From: Ichthyophis bannanicus
Taxonomy: Eukaryota; Chordata; Amphibia; Gymnophiona; Ichthyophiidae
Assembly (NCBI GenBank): GCA_033557465.1
Contig: JAWIIG010000025.1
Coordinates: 7,745,001-7,809,000, forward strand
DNA: 64,000 nucleotides
Direction: 5' to 3'
A program made the translations under genes and the position numbers. The notes beneath the pieces were generated by a model, which was not told where the DNA came from, did no database searches, and saw only the letters and a program-made list of their open reading frames with translations. Of this stretch, positions 31,681 to 42,593 are shown piece by piece. The number at the start of each line of letters is the position of its first letter. Positions within the stretch are counted from its first letter, which is position 1.

Positions 31681-32061
31681 TAAGGGTGACGTCGGCGCCG
31701 ACGGAGCCCTCGCGGAGCAATTTTCCCCAGCTTTCAAAGAAAGCCTTTGGGAATTGCAGCGCGCATGCGCGGTCCTCTTCCCGCCCAAGGGTGCCATCTT
31801 AGCCAGTCAGATGACATAGCTAAAAAAGACAGCATAAAAAAATTTTATGCTGTCTTTTTTAGCTATGTCATCTGACTGGCTAAGATGGCACCCTTGGGCG
31901 GGAAGAGGACCGCGCATGCGCGCTGCAATTCCCAAAGGCTTTCTTTGAAAGCTGGGGAAAATTGCTCCGCGAGGGCTCCGTCGGCGCCGACGTCACCCTT
32001 AAGTGAGGACTGATTCCTGCTGCTCCTGGAGAACACCTGTTACAGGTGAGTAACTACGCTT
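31621..32061. repeat. Near-perfect 441-bp palindrome
   Basis: Two 219-base arms (31621-31839 and 31843-32061) around a 3-base AAA loop at 31840-31842. I see one mismatch, in the CCCCAGGAGC / GCTCCTGGAG segment. The outer ends are AAGCGTAGTTAC and GTAACTACGCTT. It could form one very long hairpin in single-stranded DNA or RNA. Confidence 0.93.
31873..32061 (+). repeat. Right ITR of DIRS A2
   Basis: Right arm of the palindrome and inverted copy of 26189-26351, with the 28-base tail that includes CAGGTGAGT at 32043-32051. Confidence 0.85.
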
Positions 32062-32929
32062 TCTAATGACCTTTTACAGAGGTCTTCCAGTTAGAAGGCA
32101 AAAGATGTGACGTTGCCTTAAATAGGTGTTAAAGGCAAGTGACAGATCAAAGGGGCAATTTGAAAGGCCCCCTCTATCAAACCAAGGGCTGTGTGAATTG
32201 CACAGGAAATTGTTAAGACTACCTTAGAAGCACAGGTCAGGGCACTGTGTAGCAAGCTAGCTTTTATTAAGTCATTTTTCCCTCCTGCCCACCCACCCCA
32301 TAGGTAATCTTAGCTTTATAGACTCTTAAACCTCTTAAAGGGAAGGAGATGCCTATATTCGCTTGCAGGTGCGGCTGGTTTTCCTCATCGGGAATACATT
32401 AATCAATCTTTGGTTCTTAATCTTGAGGTGAACAAAGTCCATTAATCGTATTGGGTATAGTTGTATTAGTATAAGTGTCCCTAGCAAACCTAAGTAAACA
32501 ACTTAAATACCTAAACAAAATCTTAAAACTAAGATGCAGACAGCAGTTCAGCAGCAAGATGGGGGCTTTCCAATCTTTTGCATTGTTACATGTATGATTT
32601 GCTCCCAGTTGGTGAGGGGTCTTAGTGTGCACTAGGTGCAAGGAGCTCTCTGCTCTCAGGGAACAAGTCTGATCTTTTGAGACTAGAGTAGCAGACTTGG
32701 AAGACAGAAGTATATAGACGAGACCTACAGGGACATAGTACTGAAGTCCCACTTCCAGTCTGGCAGCCTAACTGTTGCCATGGAAGAGAGGTCATGTGTC
32801 AGAAGAGCATCACCCTGGTGTAGCAGGAAGTAATCCTGTATCTAGGACCTATCCTTCAGGTGATGTAAAATCCTTTCGCACTGAGGTGGTTTCTCCAGGG
32901 CCCTGCGTTTTTGTTTGTTGGGTTGCTTG
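32062..32929. other. Stretch without a recognised gene
   Basis: No convincing protein frame or repeat. It may hold the upstream part of the transposon interrupted by A2, but no terminal repeat complementary to 23051 was found. Confidence 0.4.
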
Positions 32930-34140
32930 ATATACTGCTTCATTACAGCAGGGCGGTGTACAAGTAATAAATTATACAAAAATGGCTAATGCCAAAAAGG
33001 AAAAGAACTGCAATGTTGGATAGGACAGATAATTCAATCATACAGAGGAGAGAGGTAAGAAACAGCAAGGTCAGTAGGAGAGAGTAGTCAGGCATTGAGC
33101 AAGGGGAGGTCAAATGGCAAGCAGAAAAGATGAGTTTTTAAGAGCTTGAATTTAGGGAAGGATGATTCAAAAAGGAGGGTAGTGGGGAGTGAATTCCATA
33201 AGGAGGGACCCAGGAAAAAGTGTGAAGTTGACTGCAGGTGAGCACGTGATGGAGAAGGGAGGTGTAAATGATAATATGCACTCAGTGGAGACTGCGATGG
33301 GGAATGTGTAACTGAAGAGAGTCTGCGAGATTGTGTGCATGTGTGTATCCTGGTGTACCAGTATATGGATCTTATAATGGACGCGAAAATCAATGGGAAG
33401 TTAGTGAAGCTGAATAAGGAGTGGGGTGATATGGTCCTGATGGGGGTAGCATGTGTAATGAGTCTGGCTGCTGTATTCTGTATCAGTTGTAGACAAAGTT
33501 GAGATTGTGGGATACCAGCAAGAGCAAGATTACAGAAATCAAGGCGGGACATAACCAGAGAAGAATAGTCAGTGCTGAGGTGGACAGGAAGGGACAGATA
33601 GAAAGAAAAAGGACAGTCTAGTGAGAGATGGTCATGGAAAGATAGATCAGTTGAATCGCCCCAAGATAACTAAAAGAAGATACCAAGAGAGTAGGGGAAC
33701 CTGAGAGGACTGGGGTCACTGAAGGACAAAGACCACCGAAAGCGAACCATATTGCCAACGTCTTGGACAAGTTAAGATGGATGGTTTGTGGTTTAGCCAA
33801 CTAGAAACTTGGGACAGACAAGTGTTGATGGGAGACAAATCCGGTTGAAGAGGATTAGTGTGGTAAGGTAGAATAATATCTGCGTAATAATACACCGACA
33901 GTCCTGATTGTTGAATGAATGGGGGAAATTGTTCCAGAAATATTGAACAAAAAACTGTGAGGACAGTGCAGAACACCACAATAGCGAGACAGTATCAGAA
34001 GTCACACTTAGAGTGATTGAGAGACTGTGAGAAGAGAAGACTGAAACCAACGAAACACCAGGTTGTGAAGACCTGCATCCCAAAGGTGTGAGAAGAATCA
34101 AGTGATCTAGAAGATCAAAAGCCAGTGAGAGATCAAGAGA
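32930..34140 (-). mobile_element. L2-like LINE, 3' part
   Basis: Minus-strand RT remnants in several frames: SLDLSLAFDLLDH (about 34120), a degenerate YADD region (YYADIILPYH, about 33880), and the C-terminal MSRLDFCNLALAGIPQSQL, LIQNTAARLITH and PSLWNSLPTTLL (about 33150-33550). The 3' end near 32935 has the CACCGCCCTGC...GCAGTATATC hairpin typical of L2 tails. DIRS A3 interrupts it at 34141; possible upstream RT sequence continues after 39860. Confidence 0.75.
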
Positions 34141-34302
34141 TTCTCCAGGACCAAGCAGGAAGTCAGTCCTCACATATGGGTGACGTCGGCGCCGACGGAG
34201 CCCTCGCGGAGCAAATTTCCCCAGCTTTCAAAGAAAGCCTTTGGGAATTGCAGCGCGCATGTGCGGTCCTCTTCCCGCCCAAGGGTGCCATCTTGCTCAG
34301 TC
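34141..34302 (+). repeat. Left ITR of DIRS A3
   Basis: Starts TTCTCCAGGACCAAGCAGG; carries TGACGTCGGCGCCGACGG and TTCCCGCC. One base differs in the GCGCATGCGC block (GCGCATGTGC). Confidence 0.85.
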
Positions 34303-34548
34303 TTCTTTTTTCCGCGGAGCCCTACAGACGTTGTTTGTGAATCCCTGCCGAAAAGTTGATTTTTTTCTCTTTATTTCTCTTTTTTCTTCGGTTCGACGCC
34401 GGTTCTTTTCCTGCCCGGACTCGCGACACCGGTTGCGAGTCCGTTCTTTATTTTTCGGTTTTTTGTCCTTCGTGACGGATTTCGCGCCTTTTTACTTTTT
34501 CACTGGCAGCCCGGTCTTTCGACCTCGCAGGGGCCCTTTTTCCCCCGA

Positions 34549-36333
34549 TGGCTGCCAGCGGCTTTAAAAAGTGTGACCTCTGTAAGAAACTCATCTCTTA
34601 CAGACACACACGACTTCTGCCTCCGCTGCCTCGGATCCGATCATGACCAGATGATCTGTGGTCCGTGTGGCAAGATATCCTCTAAAGCCTTGAGGAGTCG
34701 GCAGCATCAGCGGGAACGTATCTTCTCTGACTCCGGCCGGGCTCGGACCTCGTCAGAGGCTTCGACGTATCGGGACACTGGTCCTGAGCATCGTCGAAGT
34801 TCCTCTGAAAGGGGGTCTCCTACCCGGGAACATCATCGGAAGAAGAAACCCGTGAGGGCGGGATCGGTGGATGCTCCTGGTTCCTCGAGGACCAGGTCGC
34901 ATAGCCCCGATTCCCGTCCCGGGTCCTCGGAGGTGGAGAGGCCTTCAAAACATCCTCGACTCGAGATGGACTTGCCCGCTCACGTGAGTACTGTTGTCCT
35001 CGTAGACTCGCCTCCGAAGGAGCCGACGTCGGGCCCGACGCCGTCGGGGCCCGAGTCGGGGGCTGCTGGGTCTCCTGAGCTCGGACTCAGGTTGACAGCC
35101 TTGGAGAGCAGTCTGACTGCCTTCATGGACCAGCAGCGGGTATTGATCGCTGGCCTTGCCGGTGCTTCTGCCCTGACCGCCGGGACGTCGACCACCAAGT
35201 CGACCCCGGAGACCGAGCCGATCCTCGAGTCCATGAGGGCTCGAGTCAATCCTCGGTCACGGTCTCCTTCGGCCTCCCGTTCAGGACCGAGGTCGTCGAC
35301 GCCGACTCCCTTGGCATCGGGGCGAATGGCATCGATGCCCGCCCGACCGGAGCCGCTCGACGACTCCTCCGAGGAGTCGGCCTGGGAATCCGAAGACGAA
35401 GAGTCACATGGTTCCTTTCGGACTCGGTGTGTCCCTTCAGACTCCCCCGAGTCCGAACCTCGGAGACGGTCCCACCCGGAGGATACCCGGTTCTCGGACT
35501 TCGTGCGGGATATGGCCAAGGCCTTGGCCTTCCCCGTGGATCCCGAGGAGGAGCCTCGAGTCGAAGAACTCGATGCCCTCCAATATGACTCTCCCCCGAA
35601 GGAGGCCTTTATTGTACCGGTTCCTCCGATGCTGGAACGACTTCTCTTCCGCATGTGGGAGAGCCCAGCGTCGTCGCCGCTATTAAGAAAGTGGGTCGAT
35701 TCCATTTATCGAGTCCGCAAGAGCCCCGGCTTCCAAAAGGCACAACTACCGCACCATTCCATGGTGGTGGAATCGGCCATGCATAGACTTAAGAGTCAAA
35801 AAATGCACTCCTCGGTGCCCCCCGGTAGGGAAGCCCGAAGCCTGGATGCCCTCTGTAGGAAATGTTTCCAGGGCTCTATGCTTGCTTGTCGAGTCCAGAC
35901 CTACCAGCTCTACATGGGCATGTATCTCCGGGACCTGGCTAAAGAAATAGCCGGGTTCTCTGCTGGTCTCTCCGAACCTTTGCAGAGGTTCCAAACCTTG
36001 TCAACTGGTTCTCGGGAGTGCTCAAAGTTTATCTCTCGAGCAGCCTATGATGGTTTTGAGGCATCGGCTCGAGTAGCCGCAGCCGGCATCGGTGGACGCC
36101 GCCAAGCTTGGCTTCAGACGTCCGACCTCGAGCCCTGGGTGCAGGACAAGTTGGTCGATGTCCCCTGCACAGGTGAAAACCTCTTTGGCAAGCCCATGGC
36201 TGAAAAGGCTGCACAGATCGAGACCGAGACTCTCACCAGGACCCGTCTATCGAGGAAGACCTCTGCCCCTTCTCAGAAGAAGGGCTCGGAGAAAAAGCCC
36301 TTTTACCCGAGGAAGGCGGTTGCCTATAAATAG
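34549..36333 (+). pseudogene. DIRS A3 gag, frame-broken
   Basis: ATG at 34549 begins MAASGFKKCDLCKK; a one-base loss at about 34590 shifts the frame, and the rest (LTDTHDFCLRCLGSDH onward) is open to 36333. It keeps the Cys/His cluster, the Ser/Arg-rich variable region and the central block (GFQKAQLPHHSMVVESAM). A TAG plus deletion at 36331 removes the tail before the gag end; the normal terminal GGT TTT TGA C is still present at 36421-36430. Defective. Confidence 0.85.
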
Positions 36334-36429
36334 GGTAAGCAGGCCAAGGGACGGGGTAATGGGTCCCGTAGACAGCAAGCCCCCAAGCCTGCACCACCGG
36401 CCCCTGCTCAGCAGGGTGGGGGTTTTTGA

Positions 36430-37709
36430 CTTCATCAGCATAGCCTCTCCCCCTCCGCTGGTTTCTCTCAGCACAGGAGGCCGGCTGGTCCACTTTGCCC
36501 ACAGGTGGTCCAACATCACCACAGATACCTGGGTACTCCACATAGTTCAAAAGGGCTATCTCCTTCACTTTCACCAGGTACCTCCCTCCTACTTTCCAGG
36601 GGAGCCTCCGAGACTCCCTCTGCACAGGGACTTACTCCTTCAGGAGCTAGCAAGTCTCCTTCAGGTGCCCCACCACCTGAAGGGTCAAGGGTTTTACTCC
36701 AGGTACTTTCTGATACCAAAAAGAACAGGAGGTCTCGGACCCATCCTGGACTTGCGAAACCAAGTTCCTTGCAAAGGAAAAGTTCAAGATGCTTACCCTT
36801 GGAATCCTGCTGCCCTACCTCCAGCAGGGCGACTGGCTATGCTCCTTGGATCTAAAGGATGCGTATACTCATATCCTTATTCATCCAGACCACAGACAAT
36901 ATCTCAGGTTTGTTGTGGGAGGGAATCATTACCAGTACAGAGTACTACCCTTTGGCCTATCCTCCGCCCCCAGGGTGTTCACCAAATGCCTAGCAGTGGT
37001 GGCGGCCTATCTAAGACTACAAGGCCTTTTTGTGTTCCCATACCTGGACGACTGGCTCATCAGAGCCCAGTCTTCACAAGAGGCCACTCAGGCCACTCAT
37101 TGCACTGTCTCTCTACTCCAGCACTTGGGCTTTGTCATAAACTTCGCAAAGTCCACTTTGCTCCCCTCTCAAAATCTCGAATTCATCGGCGCCAGGTTGG
37201 ACACTCTTCAGGCGCGGGCCTTCCTCCCTCTGGACAGGGCCAAGCGGCTCATGGATCTCGCCAGCCACTTTCACAGCAATGCCCTGGTCTCGGCCAGGCA
37301 ATTTCTGAGACTGCTCGGCCATATGGCTTCCACGGTCCATGTGACCCCCAATGCCCGCCTGAACATGCGACCTGCTCAATGGTGCCTTCGCACTCAATGG
37401 CATCAGGCCACTGGGAGCCTAATGGACTCCGTGCAGATTTCCGACCAGCTGGTCTCTTCTCTACAATGGTGGCTTCATCTACCGAACCTAGTACTAGGAG
37501 TGACTTTTCAGCCCCCTCCGCATTCTCAGGTCCTGACGACCGATGCTTCTCTCCTGGGTTGGGGAGCACATTGCCAAGGGACGTGTACTCAAGGCCTCTG
37601 GACTCCTTGGGAGTCTGCTCAACAGATAAACTTCCTGGAGCTCAGAGCCATCCGACTAGCGCTCAAAGCATTCTCACACCTGGTGTCTCACCAGTCGGTG
37701 CTGATATAG
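36430..37709 (+). pseudogene. DIRS A3 reverse transcriptase-RNase H (first part)
   Basis: The start (VHFAHRWSNITTDTWVL) is in the +1 frame relative to the gag end. Small deletions near 36664 and 36768 then shift it. The main RT (36789-37709) has SLDLKDAYTHILIHPD, YRVLPFGLSSAPRVFTK, YLDDWLIRAQ (about 37040-37070), and RNase H TTDASLLGWGAHCQ and LELRAIRLALKAF. A TAG at 37707-37709 replaces a codon just before TDNQVAMFYVN. Not functional. Confidence 0.87.
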
Positions 37710-38302
37710 ACAGACAATCAGGTTGCCATGTTCTACGTGAACAAACAAGGCTGAACAGGCTCCTTCCTTCTCTGTCAGGAGGCACAAAAGCTATGCTCTT
37801 GGGCAGTCCACCACGGCATCCTCCTCAAGGCTGTCTATCTCCCAGGTCAAGGAAATTACCTGGCCGACAAGCTCAGCAGAATCCTCCAGCCACACGAGTG
37901 GAGGCTGGACCCGATGGTGGTTCAGCGGATCTTTCTCAAGTGGGGTCTCCCCACCATGGATCTGTTTGCCAGTCCTCTGAACCGGCAGCTTCCCAGATTC
38001 TGCTCTAGACAACCGCATCCTCTCAGAGTAGCGGCGGATGCTTTTCTAATTCCATGGTCCACAGGCCTCTTGTATGCCTTCCCTCCCATGCCGCTGGTGT
38101 CTCGGATTCTCTTCAAGGTTCTCAGGGACAAAGCCTTGGTGATCCTAGTAGCTGCCCGGTGGCCACGGCAACCTTGGTTCCCCCTTCTAATGCAGCTGGC
38201 GGTGGACACCCCTCTTCCTCTGGGATTCCAGCCCGACGACCTGTCACAGGATCAGGGGACTCTCCTGCACCCCAACCTCCGGTCCCTTCATCTGATGGCC
38301 TG
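37710..38302 (+). pseudogene. DIRS A3 RNase H end and MT-like domain
   Basis: Continues after the stop with TDNQVAMFYVN; a second stop (TGA) lies at about 37752. From 37914 the frame is open: VVQRIFLKWGLPTMDLFASP, NRQLPRFCSRQPHPLRV, LLYAFPPMPLVSRILFKVLR, ARWPRQPWFPLLMQL. It ends at a TGA at 38303. DAM-like region as in other copies. Confidence 0.8.
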
Positions 38303-39208
38303 ACTGCTGAAAGGGTAGTCCTCGCTCCCCTCCGCCTGCCTCCAGATGTGGAGGAGGTCGTCTTGGCTTCCAGACGGCCCTCCACCCGGAAGTCCTACGC
38401 TCTGAAGTGGCGTCGGTTCTCCGTCTGGTGTGCTCAGCAGTCTCAAGATCCCTTCTCCTGTTCAGCGTCAGTGGTCTTGCAGTACTTGCTTTCCCTCTCC
38501 AATCTTGGACGTAAGTCCAACTCGGTCAAGGTCCACCTCAGTGCTCTTTCTGCACACCACATGCCGGTGGAGGGCAGACCTCTTTCTAGCCACCCTCTGG
38601 TGGCTCGTTTTCTCAGAGGCCTCCTCCTCCTTAAACCGCCTTTGCGCCCCCCAGCCCCAGACTGGGATCTCAATGTGGTTTTACAGCGGATTACCTGTCC
38701 GCCTTTTGAGCCTATGGCTACCTGTCCTCTTCGTTTTCTTTCTTGGAAAACCTTGTTCTTGGTGGCCCTCACTTCTGCTAGACGCGTTAGTGAGCTACAG
38801 GCCCTGGTGTCTGATCCTCCGTACACTAGGTTCTACAAGAACCGGGTAGTCCTACAGACTCACCCTAAGTTTCTTCCCAAAGTGGTTTCCCCTTTTCACA
38901 TCAACCAGGAGGTGGTGCTTCCGACCTACTTTCCCAGGCCACACTCCAGCCAAGCTGAAATGGTCTTGCATACCCTGGACTGTAGAAGGGCATTGACCTT
39001 CTACCTTGACCGTACGCGGGAGCACACAAGAGCTGTTCAGCTCTTCGTCTCTTATGACCCAAATAAGTTGGGGCTCCCTGTCTCCAAGCGTACTCTGTCC
39101 ATCTGGATTGCTGACTGTATCGCTTGGGCTTACGAGGCAGCCGGCCTCTCCTTGGAAAGTCGAGTCACGGCCCATCGTGTTAGGGCGAAGGCTGCGTCAG
39201 TGGCTTAA
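38270..39208 (+). pseudogene. DIRS A3 tyrosine recombinase, stop before the catalytic Tyr
   Basis: Open from about 38054 to 39208; YR proper starts near RVVLAPLRLPPDVEEVVLAS. It has the Arg block (TSARRVSELQALV, about 38775) and the His/Arg pair (TAHRVRAKAASVA). A TAA at 39206-39208 ends it there. The remaining part, with ICRAATWS and AAHYCLERES, is intact in the same frame to 39355. The predicted product lacks the nucleophilic Tyr, so it could bind but not cut. Otherwise nearly undamaged. Confidence 0.88.
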
Positions 39209-39493
39209 CTCCGCTCTGTTCCATTGGCAGACATCTGCCGGGCCGCTACTTGGTCTTCAAGCCAGACCTTTGCGGCCCATTACTGCCTAGAGAGGGAGTC
39301 CCGCAGGGACAGTGCTTTCGGACAGGCAGTCCTCCGTAACCTCTTCGAGGTATAGGCAACTCCTACCCTCCATCCCGGATGTTGGGCTACCAGTTGGAGA
39401 CGTATTCAGAGAAGATTCCTTCCTTCTGGGCTACTGAGCTTGAGGGAGCTCATTTTTGTGCTTAGGGTCTCCGGTATCCTTAAGCTTGGGAGT

Positions 39494-39591
39494 CCCATAT
39501 GTGAGGACTGACTTCCTGCTTGGTCCTGGAGAAAGCGTAGTTACTCACCTGTAACAGGTGTTCTCCAGGAGCAGCAGGAATCAGTCCTCAC
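39494..39591. repeat. ICR of DIRS A3
   Basis: Complement of the left end, of the right tail and of the right end, in the order seen in the other copies. Confidence 0.83.
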
Positions 39592-39671
39592 AACCCTCCC
39601 TCCTCCCCTTGGAGTTGCAGTTCTATGCTTTCGTTTTTTCTAATTTTTTGCTGTCTTTTAGCTATGTCATC

Positions 39672-39860
39672 TGACTGAGCAAGATGGCACCCTTGGGCGG
39701 GAAGAGGACCGTGCATGCGCGCTGCAATTCCCAAAGGCTTTCTTTGAAAGCTGGGGAAGTTTGTTCCGCGAGGGCTCCGTCTGCGCTGACGTCACCCATA
39801 TGTGAGGACTGATTCCTGCTGCTCCTGGAGAACACCTGTTACAGGTGAGTAACTACGCTT
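39672..39860 (+). repeat. Right ITR of DIRS A3
   Basis: Inverted copy of 34141-34302 plus the tail with CAGGTGAGT (39842-39850). A pyrimidine tract ending TTTTAG lies just before, at 39652-39661. Confidence 0.83.
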
Positions 39861-40140
39861 ACTGTGATCATGAGAGGAGTGAAGCTGTTAAGGAAGGGGA
39901 AAGCATGATGGTTTTGACACTGTCCAGGGCAAAAACTAGATTGTTGGATGGAGAAAGTGAATGGAGTCAAGATGGTGGGATAATTAGGATAATTAAGAAT
40001 GCTTTTTTGAGGATTTTCTTTTTTTTTTTGTCAAGAGAATATACATCATTGGGAGTTAACGATCGTAACAGTTTCACGACCATTATATCTTCCCCCCATC
40101 ATGATAGCTAAACAATGCTTCCCTTAACAGGTATTATCCT

Positions 40141-42213
40141 ATCTCCAGGAACAGGCAGGAATGAGTCTTCACACATGGGTACATCGGTACCGACGGAGCC
40201 TGCGTGGGAACGCTCCCCAGCGTCCAAAAAGAAAGCTTTTGGGAGCATCCCACACGCATGTGTGCTGCCTTCCCGCCCATTCACTTCCCTCTCATCAGTT
40301 TTCCGCGGAGCTGGAAGGACGTATTCCTGTCACCGCAGAAAATTCTTCTTTTTATTCTTAGTTTTTTGTGGTCGCGCCTGCCTTCCCAGCCAGACTCATT
40401 ACACATGCTACCGCCGGTGCTTTTCTTTCTTTTTACTAAAGAATTTCTTCTTTTCTTTAGAACTTTTTCCTCTTTCGTGCCTGACGGTTTCTAGGCCACT
40501 AGGCCTCTATCCTTCCATTATGGAAAAGCCAGCCACTATCCTTAAGTGCTCAAAGTGTGGCGGTACAGATATATTTTCAGACACTCATACTTGTCTAAAA
40601 TGTTTGTCCTGACCATTGCCCACTGGAGTGTCTCTCCTGCTGGAGCTCAAACAGAAGAACTCTTCAGGATCGAGCACAACTCGATACCCGGTTCACATCG
40701 CACTGGATGTCACCAGCTAGAATATCTTTTTCACAGGATCAGGTAACCAAACAAAAGTGTAAAGACTAGCCAGTCCTCGAGCAGTAGATCTCCTTCTCAG
40801 CATCGAGATGGCTCTGGCCTTCCCCTCGGACATTTTGGCAATAAAGTCCCGGCGGGAGTCTTCGGGCTCCAAAGCATTAATGGGGCTTCAGGTTGTTCCC
40901 GGGCTTCTTACCTCGATGAACATACCTGGGCCATGCTCTGGTTGTGGCTGCTTCGAGCGGTACTGACACCCCGGCATTGGTTATGGTGATGGATGAAACA
41001 CTCCTCACTGATGAACGCAGGCTAGCGCTCTCGGCTACTTCGGTACCGCTAGAGTTGCTGCAAGACCGTTCCTCGAGTATTGGCTTCGGTACCGGTATCG
41101 ACATAGACATCGGCATCGGTGTCTGTACCGTCCATGCTTGCTTCGACAGACTCGCTTCCTTCGATGCCGAGCCTGGAATCTATCTCTAGCATGGAGGATT
41201 CGGTACCGACTCGTCTCGTTACCGACCTCGGGCGGTACCAAAGACATTGCTTTAAGGAAAATCTGATGCTTCATCCTTTCAAGTCTTCCGATCCTGATGA
41301 CTGAGATGAATCCATCGGTACCAGGGCTGAATTTTCAACAAGTCTAGCCTTTACCCCTCATTTTAAAGGGTCCTTCTCAGGGGAGATTTCTTTTCAAGCT
41401 TTTCTGCTTGATATGGCAAAGTTACTTGCCATTTCTATACCTGGTAATGAATCCCTACCAGGGGATTCAGAGACCCTGCAATTCCCCTGTATTCCAAAGG
41501 AGGTCATCATGCTTCCTTTGCATCAGATCTTACAAGATCTACTTTTCAGAATGTGGGAAACTCCTTTAACGGTATCCCCACATTCTAAGACACTTGACAC
41601 TATGTACAAGGTGCCACCTTCTCCAGGTTTTCAAAAGACTCAACTTCCTCATCCTTCTATTGTTGTAGAATCAGCAATGAGGCGTATTAAGAGTGCAAAG
41701 AAGCACTCCTCTTATCCGCCAGGTCGTGAGTCTAGGACTTTAGATGCCTTTGGACGTCGATGCTTCCAGGTATCCATGCTTTTAGCAAGAATTCTCATAT
41801 ATTTTCTATATGGGATTATCTCTTGAAGAGGTCACAAAGAACTTAAAGCTTTTGAACCCTTTTCTTCAAGAACATAAGAGCAGACCTTTTCATATTAGTC
41901 ATGCTCAAAATGTCTCCAAATTCCTTACTCGTGCTTCCCTGGACTGTTTTGAGTCTATTAGCAGAACTACTGCTATAGCCATAGGTGCACGACGCATGGC
42001 CTGGCTCCAAGCTTCAGACTTGGACAAATGGGTACAAGAAAGGCTGGGAAATACTCCTTGTACTGGTGAAAATCTCTTTAACAAGGATGCTTTATTCCAA
42101 GCTAATCAGTTAAACACTGATATTGTTGCTTTCAGAGGATTGTCAAAACTTTCCTCTATCCCACCTAATAAAAAATCTCCTAACAAACTTTATTCCCCTA
42201 AGGGGAAAAAGTT
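40141..42213 (+). mobile_element. DIRS family B, copy B6 (left part)
   Basis: Left ITR (40141-40300, ATCTCCAGGAACAGGCAGG, TCGGTACCGACGG) and a decayed gag. It stops at the left end of B5, which lies in the basic tail of its gag. The missing right part was not found after B5, so it was deleted or never completed. Confidence 0.85.
40519..42213 (+). pseudogene. DIRS B6 gag, broken
   Basis: ATG at 40519 begins MEKPATILKCSKCGG with the start of the Cys/His cluster (DTHTCLKCLS) and then a stop. The variable region (about 40900-41330) is rich in GGTACC motifs. The conserved block is readable at 41413-41826 (PPSPGFQKTQLPHPSIVVES) and the C-terminal part at 41810-42210 (ARRMAWLQASDLDKWVQERL, CTGENLF). 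Multiple frame breaks. Same protein type as family A gag but only moderately similar. Confidence 0.78.
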
Positions 42214-42377
42214 ATCTCCAGGAACAAGCAGGAATGTAGTCATCACATATGGGTATCGTCGGTGCCGATGGAGCCTGCGTGGGAATGCTCCCCAGTGTCC
42301 AATCAGAAAGCTTTTGTGAGCATCCCACAGCGCCTGCGTGCTGCCTTCCCGCCTTTGACAACTGCCTCTCTCCAGTT
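42214..42377 (+). repeat. Left ITR of DIRS B5
   Basis: TATCTCCAGGAACAAGCAGG start; the core palindrome has changed to CGTCGGTGCCGATGG. Confidence 0.78.
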
Positions 42378-42593
42378 ATTCTTTTTCCGTGGAGCCAGCA
42401 GGTCGTGTTCCTGTCACCGCAGAAGAATTCCTTTTTTCTTTTTCTTTTTCTTTTTGTGGTCGCGTCTGCCTTCTTCGCTCTACCGGTACCACCGGTCTTT
42501 CTTTTCTTATTTCTGTAAAAAAAAAAACCCTTTTTTTTTCCTTTTCAGGTGCACGCGCCTTTTTGGGCCTTAGGCCCAAAATTTTTCCTTAAC

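Larger units (their letters stand above)
26189..32061 (+). mobile_element. DIRS family A, copy A2
   Basis: Full-length layout: left ITR (26189-26351), gag, RT-RNase H, MT-like region, YR, ICR and right ITR ending TGAGTAACTACGCTTT. It lies in the transposase-like gene's upstream region. Damaged: frameshifts in gag, one in pol, and at least three lesions in YR. The normal spacer between ICR and right ITR is replaced by an inverted copy of the right ITR, making a long hairpin. Confidence 0.93.
34141..39860 (+). mobile_element. DIRS family A, copy A3
   Basis: Left ITR (34141-34302), gag, RT-RNase H-MT, YR, ICR (39494-39591) and right ITR (39672-39860). Inserted in an L2-like LINE. Damaged by small deletions and stops in gag and pol and by a stop in YR just before the catalytic Tyr block. 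The ITRs match A2 and A4 apart from scattered changes (for example CTTGCTCAGTC for CTTAGCCAGTC in both ends). Confidence 0.93.

Noticed and set aside
32417..32752. Minus-strand 111-codon frame as a gene
   Set aside because: No family resemblance, no supporting context and biased composition.
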